Below, piece by piece: positions 17,751 to 25,383 of a stretch of DNA of 64,000 bases (its first letter is position 1; every line of letters starts with the position of its first letter). The notes below the pieces were generated by a model, which worked only from the letters and a program-made list of their open reading frames with translations, made no database searches and had not been told where the DNA came from. Origin of the DNA: Halapricum desulfuricans. GTDB lineage: Archaea; Halobacteriota; Halobacteria; Halobacteriales; Haloarculaceae. Both the position numbers and the translations under genes were made by a program. The stretch spans positions 1,845,030-1,909,029 of the forward strand of contig NZ_CP064788.1 in assembly GCF_017094525.1 (NCBI RefSeq), written 5' to 3'.

Positions 17751-17970
17751 TCGCGGCGAGTTCGAGCGGATCCGGTCGGTGCTGGAGCAGGCCGACGCCG
17801 ACGAGCCGTTGACGGCGCGCGAGATCCTCGACCTGCTGGACGAGCACGGCGAGGACTTCGACAGCGCCCACCGCGTTGCCACCGTCCTCGGGCGGCGCGC
17901 CCGGGACGGCGACGTCGAGGTCATCCGCGACCAGCCCTACCGGTACCGCTTCCGGGAGGCGAACAACTAG
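17740..17970 (+). CDS. Small winged-helix DNA-binding-like protein
   Basis: A 76-residue protein. LTAREILDLLDEHGEDF and AHRVATVLGRRARDGDVEVIR form a helix-turn-helix and wing pattern, ending in the aromatic strand PYRYRFREA. It is the size of single-domain haloarchaeal regulators. An AT-rich box (TTTAATGGTATAGTAG, 17709-17724) and the palindrome across the start codon suggest a regulated, perhaps self-regulated, promoter. No target gene is indicated; metG follows after 117 bp. Confidence 0.7.
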   Translation: MRIRRGEFERIRSVLEQADADEPLTAREILDLLDEHGEDFDSAHRVATVLGRRARDGDVEVIRDQPYRYRFREANN

Positions 17971-18087
17971 GGCGGTCCCGGCCCGCCGTTCTCAACGCAG
18001 TCACGTCTCTGTATCCGTTGCATACTCGAGGGTTCAATCTCGCCCGAAACCAGCGGGTTTTTGACCCGAATGGCGATAACAAGGGGT

Positions 18088-20250
18088 ATGAGCCACGAGG
18101 AGTTTCCGACCGACGAGCCCGCGGTGGTGACCTGCGGGTTGCCCTACGCCAACGGCGACCTGCACATCGGCCACCTGCGGACCTACGTCGGTGGCGACGT
18201 GTTCAGCCGCGCCCTGGAGAAGTTGGGCCAGCAGACAGCGTTCGTCTGCGGGTCGGACATGCACGGCACGCCGATCGCCGTCCAGTCCATCCAGGAGGGT
18301 GTCGATCCCGAGGAGTTCGCCCTCGAATATCACGAACAGTACCAGGAGACGTTCCCGAAGTTCGCGGTCGAGTTCGACAACTACGGCCACACCCACGAGG
18401 AGACCAACCGCGAGCTGACACACGGGATCGTCCGCACCCTCGAGGAGAAAGGCTACGTCTACGAGAAGGAGATCAAGGTCGCCTGGGATCCGACCGAGGA
18501 CCAGCCCCTGCCCGACCGGTACGTCGAGGGGACCTGTCCCTACTGCGGCGCGAAGGCCCGCGGCGACGAGTGCGACGAGGGCTGTGGTCGCCACCTCGAA
18601 CCCGGCGAGATCGAGGACCCCGTCTCGACGATCACCGGCAATCCCGCCGAGTACCGCGACCGCACGCACAAGTTCTTCGAGGTCTCCGAGCTGTCGGCGT
18701 ATCTCACCGACTTCCTCGACCGACTGGAGGGGACCGCGAACGCTCGCAACCAGCCCCGCCAGTGGATCGAGGATGGCCTGCAGGACTGGTGTATCACCCG
18801 CGACCTGGACTGGGGGTTCGATTACCCCGAGATCGACGGTGACGACGAATCGAGTGCTGAGGATCTCGTTCTGTACGTCTGGGTCGACGCGCCGATCGAG
18901 TACATCGCCTCGACGAAGCAGTACACCGAGCGCGTCGGCGACGACGTCTACGACTGGCAACAGGCCTGGAAGGACGACGGCGAGATCGTCCACGTCATCG
19001 GTCGGGACATCATTCAACACCACACGATCTTCTGGCCGGCGATGTTGCACGTCGCGGAGTACGAGGAGCCCCGGGCCGTGATGGCCAGCGGGTTCATGAC
19101 CCTCAATGGCAAGGGCTTCTCGACCTCGCGCAACCGGGCGGTCTGGGCCCGGGAGTACCTCGAGGAAGGCTTTCACGAGGACCTGCTGCGGTACTACCTC
19201 GCGACGAACGGCGGCTTCCAGCAGGACGTGGACTTCTCGTGGTCGAAGTTCCGCGAGCGCGTCAACGGCGAGCTCGTCGGCACGGTCGGGAACTTCCTCT
19301 ACCGGTCGCTCCTGTTCGCTCACCGCAACTTCGACGGCACGCCCGACGTCTCCGGGTCACATCCGGAGGCCAGCGAGACGGAGTCTCGCCCTGCCGAGGT
19401 CTCCGAGGAAGTTCGGGGCCGGATCGAGACGGCCGTCGAGGCCTATCGCGAGGCGATCAACGACTACTCCATCCGCAAGGCCGGACAGGCGGCGGTCGAA
19501 CTGGCCCAGTTCGGCAACGAGTACATCCAGCGCAACGAACCGTGGAAGCTGACAGACGAAGACCCCGAGCGGGCCGCGCAGGTCATCCGCGACTGCGTGC
19601 AGGTCGCGAAGGCGCTTGCGATCCTGCTGGAGCCGCTCACTCCCGGCAAGGCTCAGCAGCTGTGGGACCAGCTCGGCGAGGACGGAAGCGTCCACGAGGC
19701 GACTGTCGAAGCTGTCCACGAAGCACCACCGGAGACCTTCGGCGAACCCGCGGAACTGTTCGAGAAGATCGAGGCCGAGCGCGTCGAAGCGCTCAACGAG
19801 AAACTCGAATCCCGGGCCGAGGAAGCGACCGACGACGCCGAAACCGGGAGTGACGAGGCCGGCGACGAAACCGAAAGTGACGAGGCCGGCGACGAGGGAA
19901 CTGGGGATATGGACCTGGAACCGCTCGTCGAGGATCGGATCAGTTTCGAGGATTTCGAGGGGATCGACATGCGCGTCGGTCGGATCGAGACTGTCGAGGA
20001 CATCGAGGACTCGGACAAGCTCGTCCGGCTGGAGGTCGACATCGGCATCGAGACCCGACAGGTCGTCGCCGGGATCAAACAGCTCCACGACGTCGACGAA
20101 CTGCCCGGGACGAAGGTGATCCTGCTGGCGAACATGGAGAAAGCCGAACTGTTCGGGTTCGAATCGAACGGTATGATCCTGGCCGCCGGCGACGAGGCCG
20201 ACCTGCTGACGACCCACGAAGACGCCGACGTCGGCCTTCGGATCCAGTAG
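18088..20250 (+). CDS. metG: Methionyl-tRNA synthetase with C-terminal tRNA-binding domain
   Basis: A 720-residue class I synthetase charging tRNA-Met. The HIGH motif is at residues 26-29 and the archaeal version of KMSKS is KGFSTS (342-347). A zinc knuckle is formed by CPYCG and CDEGCGRH near residues 150-170. After the anticodon-binding helical domain comes an acidic low-complexity linker (about 575-610) with the near-repeat GSDEAGDET / ESDEAGDEG. An EMAP/Trbp111-type tRNA-binding domain completes the protein (from DRISFEDFEGIDMRVGRIE). The ATG at 18088 fits the family start; codons upstream to 18061 are not conserved in pattern. Confidence 0.95.
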   Translation: MSHEEFPTDEPAVVTCGLPYANGDLHIGHLRTYVGGDVFSRALEKLGQQTAFVCGSDMHGTPIAVQSIQEGVDPEEFALEYHEQYQETFPKFAVEFDNYGHTHEETNRELTHGIVRTLEEKGYVYEKEIKVAWDPTEDQPLPDRYVEGTCPYCGAKARGDECDEGCGRHLEPGEIEDPVSTITGNPAEYRDRTHKFFEVSELSAYLTDFLDRLEGTANARNQPRQWIEDGLQDWCITRDLDWGFDYPEIDGDDESSAEDLVLYVWVDAPIEYIASTKQYTERVGDDVYDWQQAWKDDGEIVHVIGRDIIQHHTIFWPAMLHVAEYEEPRAVMASGFMTLNGKGFSTSRNRAVWAREYLEEGFHEDLLRYYLATNGGFQQDVDFSWSKFRERVNGELVGTVGNFLYRSLLFAHRNFDGTPDVSGSHPEASETESRPAEVSEEVRGRIETAVEAYREAINDYSIRKAGQAAVELAQFGNEYIQRNEPWKLTDEDPERAAQVIRDCVQVAKALAILLEPLTPGKAQQLWDQLGEDGSVHEATVEAVHEAPPETFGEPAELFEKIEAERVEALNEKLESRAEEATDDAETGSDEAGDETESDEAGDEGTGDMDLEPLVEDRISFEDFEGIDMRVGRIETVEDIEDSDKLVRLEVDIGIETRQVVAGIKQLHDVDELPGTKVILLANMEKAELFGFESNGMILAAGDEADLLTTHEDADVGLRIQ

Positions 20251-20287
20251 CGCCAGCCCTTTTATCGCCGGTCCCGTTGGCTCTCGC

Positions 20288-20608
20288 ATGGTAGACGACG
20301 ACTCCGACTGGGCGTTCGAGACCGAGGAAGTCGGTGACGACAGTGGCAGCGGACGCGACGATCGGAGTGACGGCGAACGCGACACAGTCAGCGGGCCTGA
20401 CGACGGTGAGTGGCGCTTTTCGCTGTCAGACCTCGACGACGACCAGAGCGCCGTCGAGGGCAACGTCTTCGGATCGCCGACCAGCGACACCGAGGTCATC
20501 GAGGCCGGGTCGCCAGATTTGGAGAACGTGTTCTTCCTGCTGGTGGGCGTCCTCCTCGCGCTGGCGTTCTTCCTGCAGTTCTATCTGGCCGGTGCAGGGC
20601 CCGGCTGA
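20288..20608 (+). CDS. Acidic protein with one C-terminal membrane helix
   Basis: A 106-residue protein: a disordered, Asp/Ser-rich N-terminal 75 residues, then one helix ENVFFLLVGVLLALAFFLQF (about 80-99) and a short GAGPG tail, so it is probably tail-anchored with the acidic part in the cytoplasm. No function can be assigned. A TATA-like CCTTTTATC at 20256-20264 lies about 27 bp upstream of the ATG, supporting the start. Confidence 0.65.
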   Translation: MVDDDSDWAFETEEVGDDSGSGRDDRSDGERDTVSGPDDGEWRFSLSDLDDDQSAVEGNVFGSPTSDTEVIEAGSPDLENVFFLLVGVLLALAFFLQFYLAGAGPG

Positions 20609-20630
20609 CGAGCGTGTGGTCCCGCGCTTG

Positions 20631-20712
20631 ATAGTGACCGTTGTGACGATTCGCCGGTGCGACCGCACGACAGCGTGTGGCCGACCCGGAACGGACGTAC
20701 AACGGTCAGTAT
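20631..20712. repeat. Candidate degenerate copy C of the palindromic element
   Basis: Outer arms ATAGTGACCGTTGT (20631-20644) and ACAACGGTCAGTAT (20699-20712) pair with one mismatch over 14 bp. The span is 82 bp, and an inner imperfect hairpin lies around CCGCACG and GCGTGTGG. Ends (ATA.TG and CAGTAT) match copies A and B, but the internal conserved block is weak. Confidence 0.45.
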
Positions 20713-20762
20713 GAATAGCCGGTGACCGAAGGATTATCCAGCCGGAACCCGAAGGGAACGAC

Positions 20763-21323
20763 ATGGTCGAGTTGCTCGGCAATCTGGCGACGCTGTTGTT
20801 ACTTGCCGGTGCCGGACTGATCATCGCCGAGGCGTTCGCGCCGGGTGCACACTTTATCGTCCTCGGGATCGCGCTGCTCGGCGCCGGACTGGTCGGGCTG
20901 GCGTTGCCGGGATCGCTGGGATTGCTCGCCACGACAGTCGTGCTCGCAGCGACGGTCATGATCATCGGCGGGGCAGCGCTGTACGGCTACCGGGAGTTCG
21001 ACATCTACGGGGGGAAAGGGACAGCACAGACGAGCGACTCGGAATCGTTGCGGGGCCAGACCGGCCGCGTGACCGAGCGCGTCACCGCGACCGGGGGCGA
21101 GATCAAACTCGACAAGGGTGGATTCAACCCCTACTATCAGGCCCGTGCGCTGGACGACGAGATCGACGAAGGAACAGAGGTCATCGTCGTCGATCCCGGC
21201 GGCGGCAACGTCCTGACTGTCGAGAACTTCGAAGACATCGAGGAGGACGAAATCGACCGCGAACTCGCCCGGGGACGCGAGCGTGAGGACCGTGAACGCG
21301 AACAGAACGTCGATACCGCCTGA
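20763..21323 (+). CDS. NfeD-family membrane protein
   Basis: A 186-residue protein with an N-terminal membrane region (helices about 8-26, 30-55, 58-75) and a C-terminal soluble OB-like domain. SLRGQTGRVTERVTATGG and TEVIVVDPGGGNVLTVE are the typical NfeDC strands. The acidic/basic tail is charged. NfeD proteins normally work with an SPFH/stomatin protein encoded next door in membrane microdomain upkeep. No such gene follows here, only a 323-bp gap, so its partner must lie elsewhere. Confidence 0.85.
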   Translation: MVELLGNLATLLLLAGAGLIIAEAFAPGAHFIVLGIALLGAGLVGLALPGSLGLLATTVVLAATVMIIGGAALYGYREFDIYGGKGTAQTSDSESLRGQTGRVTERVTATGGEIKLDKGGFNPYYQARALDDEIDEGTEVIVVDPGGGNVLTVENFEDIEEDEIDRELARGREREDREREQNVDTA

Positions 21324-21606
21324 CTGCTCCGTATCGTGACCGTTGTTCGTCGATGTCGTATCGATCGCTAGCGGCGGCAGCGACAACGTCTCCGTCGCGC
21401 TCGTGACGCTCCCGCGCGTGGCCGTCGACTCCCGTGAGGCGGGGTGTCGTACCGGGTTCCTGCCCCGAGGGTGTCGCGGTCGCTACGGAAGCGGCTACAC
21501 ACATCCGTCTGAAAGAGCTCTCGGAGAGCCGTATTTTCCGGTATCTCCAGACGAAACGCATATCGGCGCCAAGAGAGTCGAAGCGGCGTACTGACGCGGC
21601 GAACAC
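21324..21606. other. Intergenic stretch without a supported gene
   Basis: About 280 bp after nfeD contain only unsupported overlapping frames. A short hairpin GCTCTCGGAGAGC is visible at 21518-21530. I see no RNA gene or repeat in it. Confidence 0.5.
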
Positions 21607-21621
21607 AATATTTAATCACGT
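21607..21621 (+). promoter_or_regulatory. TATA-box promoter of the RecA-fold gene
   Basis: The AT-rich AATATTTAATCACG lies about 30-40 bp upstream of the ATG at 21647, in otherwise GC-rich DNA, as expected for an archaeal TATA box with a short leader. Confidence 0.55.
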
Positions 21622-21646
21622 GCAAAGTCAATATTCGTGACGACCT

Positions 21647-22276
21647 ATGCAGGATCGGCTCCGGACCGGGATAGACGTCCTCGACCGAAAGCTGGACGGA
21701 GGAATCCCGGCCGGAAGCATCGTCGTGTTGAACGCCAATCCGGCGAGTCAGGCGGAGCTGTTTCTCTACGAACTGACGGCGACGCGGGGAACGCTGTACC
21801 TGTCACTGGATCGGTCCGAGCAGGCGATTCGGGACAGCCTCAAGAACTCTCCGACCAACACCGGCGAGCCGACGATCCGACACGTTTCCGGCGAAGCGCC
21901 GCTGGATAACGCCAGCAAGCTCGTCAGCGCGCTCCCGGAGACCTCGAATCTCATCATCGACCCGCTGAACGTCCTCGAAGAGCAGGAACCGCCATCGCGG
22001 TTCCGGAGCTTCATGAACGACCTGCAAAATCACATCTTCAACACGGGGAGTCTCGCAGTGTTGCACTGTCTGGACGGGCGGTCCGTCCCGCCGCTCCGGG
22101 ACACCACCGAGCACTTCGCGGACGTCATCTTTCAGATGGACACGAAAATCGAGGGCGACGAGGTCGAGAACCAGCTGGCGATTCCGAAGTTCCGCGGCGG
22201 GCGTGCGCCGACGAACGTGATCAAGCTCAACCTCGTCGAAGAGGTCTCGATCGACACGAGCCGGGACATCGCCTGA
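21647..22276 (+). CDS. RecA/KaiC-fold protein with a degenerate Walker A motif
   Basis: A 209-residue protein with the RecA/KaiC layout: TGIDVLDRKLDGGIPAGSIVV, then the P-loop position, then TLYLSLDRSE, and the Walker-B-like strand NLIIDPLNVLE. The P-loop position reads LNANPASQAELF and lacks the GKT/S needed to bind ATP phosphate. It is therefore probably a non-hydrolysing relative, comparable to the HTR-like proteins annotated in haloarchaea. It is convergent with radB, 19 bp apart. A regulatory or scaffold role is possible. Confidence 0.8.
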   Translation: MQDRLRTGIDVLDRKLDGGIPAGSIVVLNANPASQAELFLYELTATRGTLYLSLDRSEQAIRDSLKNSPTNTGEPTIRHVSGEAPLDNASKLVSALPETSNLIIDPLNVLEEQEPPSRFRSFMNDLQNHIFNTGSLAVLHCLDGRSVPPLRDTTEHFADVIFQMDTKIEGDEVENQLAIPKFRGGRAPTNVIKLNLVEEVSIDTSRDIA

Positions 22277-22295
22277 TCGCAACGGGCGACGACCG

Positions 22296-22979
22296 TCAGA
22301 ACTCCTCGACGCCTTCGAGTCCGTCGCCTGTGATCTGGAACGTCGCCGTGTCGCCGGCGGCTTTCGACTGGTGCTTTTCGAGCGTCGCACGCCGGTTGCC
22401 GCCACGGAACCGATCGAGTCGGAGGACGACTGCCGACCAGTGGTTGAGCGTGTGGCCGCCGAGCGCGCGCGTCCCGTCGCTCTCGGGATCCGTGTAGACC
22501 TGATTGGTAAAGGCGACCGACAGGTCGTGTTTGCGGGCCTGTGCGAGCAGATGGGTGATCTGGCGTGCGACCGCCCGGAGCGCTTCGCCCTCTTGCTGTT
22601 CGGTCCGTTTCAGCCGGTAGAACCCGGTCGCGCTGTCGAGGACGATCAACTCGACCTGACTCGCGAGTTCGGCGGCGTCTCTGACCGCCTGCTCCTGTTC
22701 CTCGAAGGTCGTCGCTTCCGAGATGATGATGTTCGAGGCGATGGACTCGACATCGCCGCGAGCCGCCGCGAGCTGTTCCATCCGATCGACGGAGACGCCC
22801 TCGGTGTCGACGAACAGTGCCGACGAGCCGCTGGCGGCGACCTCGACGGCAGCGCCAAGCGCGAGATTCGTCTTGCCGGCGGCCGGCTGCCCGTAAATCT
22901 GGGTCGCCGCGCCGCGCGGAAAGCCGCCGTCGAGGAGGTCGTCGATGGGCGAACAGCCCGTCGGAATCGGCTCTGACAC
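22296..22979 (-). CDS. radB: DNA repair and recombination protein RadB
   Basis: A 227-residue RecA-family protein, a RadA paralogue that assists homologous recombination in archaea. Walker A is GQPAAGKT (residues 30-37), Walker B is VELIVLDSATGFY, and the L2-side segment is FTNQVYTDPESDG followed by LGGHTLNHWS. It lacks the N-terminal helix-hairpin-helix domain of RadA, as RadB should. The GTG at 22979 gives the family-like start SEPIPTGCSPIDDLL; an ATG at 23018 would add 13 residues of no clear homology. Confidence 0.92.
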   Translation of the reverse strand: MSEPIPTGCSPIDDLLDGGFPRGAATQIYGQPAAGKTNLALGAAVEVAASGSSALFVDTEGVSVDRMEQLAAARGDVESIASNIIISEATTFEEQEQAVRDAAELASQVELIVLDSATGFYRLKRTEQQEGEALRAVARQITHLLAQARKHDLSVAFTNQVYTDPESDGTRALGGHTLNHWSAVVLRLDRFRGGNRRATLEKHQSKAAGDTATFQITGDGLEGVEEF

Positions 22980-23116
22980 GCTCGCCGGTTCGTCGCCGAC
23001 GCTCAAAAACGCTCTCATGACCGGCGACGCCACGACCCCCCAGTGACTGCCCGGCATACACCAGCAACATTTGGGAGCGTCGAACGGGATATGTGAATTG
23101 ATACCAAAATTCAGTC

Positions 23117-24310
23117 ATGGCGATCGCCCGCCACGGGGCCGGACCCGTTCCTGCGATCCGTGCGCTGGTCTCGCAGGTCCACCCCGTGTTCATGCTCCCG
23201 CCTGTCGCGGTCTCGCTGACCGGGGCGTTGCTCGCCGCTCGGATGGAGGGCACGTTCGCGGCCGTCGTCGCGGTGCTACACGCACTGGCGATTTTCGCGG
23301 CCGTCTACACGGCACACGTCAAGGACGGTTACGTGGATTTCTTCGTCCGTGGCGAGGACGACGACCACCCCCTCTCGGTGAGCGGCTGTCGCGTTGCGCT
23401 GGTCACGGCCGGAGCGGTGTTCGCGGGTGCGCTCGCTGGACTGTGGTCGACGGCCGGGCCCGTCGCCGTCGCGCTGACGGCCCCGACGTGGGCGTTGGGG
23501 TACTTCCACGCACCGCAACTCGACACCGGGCCGATCTCGGCGACCGGGGGCTATCCCGTGGGGATCGGGCTGGCACTGCTCGGCGGTTACGTCGCTCAAG
23601 GTGGGCAGTTCGGATCGACCGTCCTCGGACTGGCCGGCGTGCTCGTCGTCGTCCTGCTCGGCATCAAGGTGATCGACGACGCCCAGGACCTGACGTACGA
23701 CCGTTCGATCGACAAGCGGACGGTCGCGGTCGTCCTCGGTCCGGCCCGTGCCCGACAGCTGGCGTATGCACTGCTGGCAGCGGGCTCCGGTCTCATCGTC
23801 GTTCTGGCGGCTATCGGCGTGTTCCCCACCGGAAGTGTCATGGCCGCGTTCGCGTTCGGTGCCGTGGCGGCGATAAGCCGGCGAGCGGGACCGCGAATGG
23901 CGACGATGCTGCTGATCCGGGGCGCGTACGTCCTCCTGGCGTTACTGCTGGTCGCGCTGTGGTATCGTCCGTTCTCCGGGCCGCAACTCGTCGATATCGG
24001 AATCCTTGGTCCGTACACGTATCTCGCGACCGAGGCCGTCTTCGGCACCGTGGCGCTGGCGTTGCTGATCCGTGCCGACGCACTGACCCGGGCAGTCCGG
24101 ACAATCGCGGTCCTGTACCCGGTCGCGTACGTCTGGGACTGGTACACGCTCGAAGTCGGCGTGTTCGCCATCGAATTGCGTACCGGGATCGATCTCCTGG
24201 GGATCCCCGTCGAAGAGCATCTGTTCATGATCGTCGTGCCCGCGCTGGTGCTCGGCATTCACGAGACGCTAACGTCGATGGACGGGACACTAACGGACGC
24301 TGATCGGTAG
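23117..24310 (+). CDS. UbiA-like prenyltransferase fused to a lycopene-cyclase domain
   Basis: A 397-residue membrane protein with about 11-12 helices. The N-terminal part looks like UbiA prenyltransferases: the acidic motif DDAQDLTYDRSIDKRT (about 186-202) matches the second aspartate motif. The expected first motif is weak (VYTAHVKDGYVDFF). From about residue 300 it becomes a lycopene-cyclase domain (CarR/CrtYcd type): VWDWYTLEVGVFAIE and the diagnostic P364-x-E366-E367 in IPVEEHLFM. It may act on C40 carotenoids or other isoprenoids. Domain order and single cyclase domain are unusual (heterodimeric cyclases have two). Confidence 0.75.
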   Translation: MAIARHGAGPVPAIRALVSQVHPVFMLPPVAVSLTGALLAARMEGTFAAVVAVLHALAIFAAVYTAHVKDGYVDFFVRGEDDDHPLSVSGCRVALVTAGAVFAGALAGLWSTAGPVAVALTAPTWALGYFHAPQLDTGPISATGGYPVGIGLALLGGYVAQGGQFGSTVLGLAGVLVVVLLGIKVIDDAQDLTYDRSIDKRTVAVVLGPARARQLAYALLAAGSGLIVVLAAIGVFPTGSVMAAFAFGAVAAISRRAGPRMATMLLIRGAYVLLALLLVALWYRPFSGPQLVDIGILGPYTYLATEAVFGTVALALLIRADALTRAVRTIAVLYPVAYVWDWYTLEVGVFAIELRTGIDLLGIPVEEHLFMIVVPALVLGIHETLTSMDGTLTDADR

Positions 24311-24336
24311 TTCGCGCACCGAGGGGTCAAACGATG

Positions 24337-24621
24337 CTACGCCTCGACGTCGAGCTCCGCGTCTGTCTCGTCGATCTCGATCGACGCCGCCGGTTCGTCG
24401 TCGGCGAACAGCCGGCGGGCGATCGCCGAGACGACGACCGAGACGACCAGACTCGCCACGACGAGCCGTCGGACGTTCAGTTTCCGGGCAGTCGTCTCCG
24501 GCTCGCCGATCTCGTGGCGCTCGGTGCCGGCCGTCTCCGCGTCAGACGCTTCCTGCATGTCGTTGGTCCCGAGTCGCGCACCGTCCACGTGTACCTCGAA
24601 GAGGGTCAATTTCTGAACCAT
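24337..24621 (-). CDS. Small single-pass membrane protein
   Basis: A 94-residue protein with a soluble N-terminal half and one membrane helix, LVVASLVVSVVVSAIARRL (about 53-71), followed by an acidic tail. On the minus strand a TATA-like TCTATAAG lies about 28 bp before the ATG at 24621, consistent with a leaderless transcript and supporting this start over an internal ATG. No family was recognised. Confidence 0.65.
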   Translation of the reverse strand: MVQKLTLFEVHVDGARLGTNDMQEASDAETAGTERHEIGEPETTARKLNVRRLVVASLVVSVVVSAIARRLFADDEPAASIEIDETDAELDVEA

Positions 24622-24803
24622 GCGAAAACTACGCTACACGCCGTCTTATAGATGGTGTGACACGAAAGAGCACTGTCGGTTCTGTCAACGGCGATCGACA
24701 GCGGAGCAGGCCGAAACAGTTCACTATCGAGAGCGCGTCTGACGGGCGTCTGACCAGTGTGGAAGATTTAACACGCGGTAGTGGCAATATCTACATAGCA
24801 GGT

Positions 24804-25292
24804 ATGACGATCAACCCCAAGGATTACGACCTCGAGGAGTTGCGGAAGATGGCCCACGACCGCGAACGGGGTTCGGTTCCCGACGAGGAGGTCCCGGACG
24901 CGGAGCCGAACCTCGAGTGGAGCGAACTGGAGAGCGGGTCGGCCGCGACCGACGACGGGTTTCGAGCGCGCCTCTATCGGGAACTGATGCCGCTGATGGC
25001 CGGCGACGATCCGTCAAAGCCCTATCTATCGACGTTGCCGGAAGTGCAGGCCGCGGAGTTTCTGCTCTTCGAGTGGCTCGAGTTTCTCCTGCTCCACGGC
25101 GGGTTTCGGGGCGCGCGGGAGGCACTTGACTACTACGAGTCGATCGACTGGATCACCGACGAGGTCGAGTCAGAGCTGGACGACTACCTGATGGGCATCG
25201 AGGAGACCGGTGCCGGCGACGGATCGCAGCTGGACGTCGACGACCACCTGCTGAGTCTCGTCTACATCGCCAAGCTGGCCGCGATGCAGTGA
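24804..25292 (+). CDS. FlaD/FlaE-domain protein
   Basis: A 162-residue protein whose C-terminal half carries the archaellum accessory FlaD/E domain: PYLSTLPEVQAAEFLLFEWL, then EFLLLHGGFRGAREALDYYE, then SIDWITDEVESELDDYL. In archaella, FlaD/E join the cytosolic ring and link to the chemotaxis adaptor. No archaellin, flaH, flaI or flaJ gene is near, so this may be a stand-alone paralogue. It begins a co-directional trio with a coiled-coil protein and a protein of unknown function (91- and 45-bp gaps). The start at 24804 gives MTINPKDYDLEELRKMA. Confidence 0.8.
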   Translation: MTINPKDYDLEELRKMAHDRERGSVPDEEVPDAEPNLEWSELESGSAATDDGFRARLYRELMPLMAGDDPSKPYLSTLPEVQAAEFLLFEWLEFLLLHGGFRGAREALDYYESIDWITDEVESELDDYLMGIEETGAGDGSQLDVDDHLLSLVYIAKLAAMQ

Positions 25293-25383
25293 TCGCCGGG
25301 ACGGCCAGCGGTCCGAAGCGACCAGAACAGCGACTGAGAACCGGGAAGTAACTTTAATACGATGGGTCGACCGAGATGGAAGC

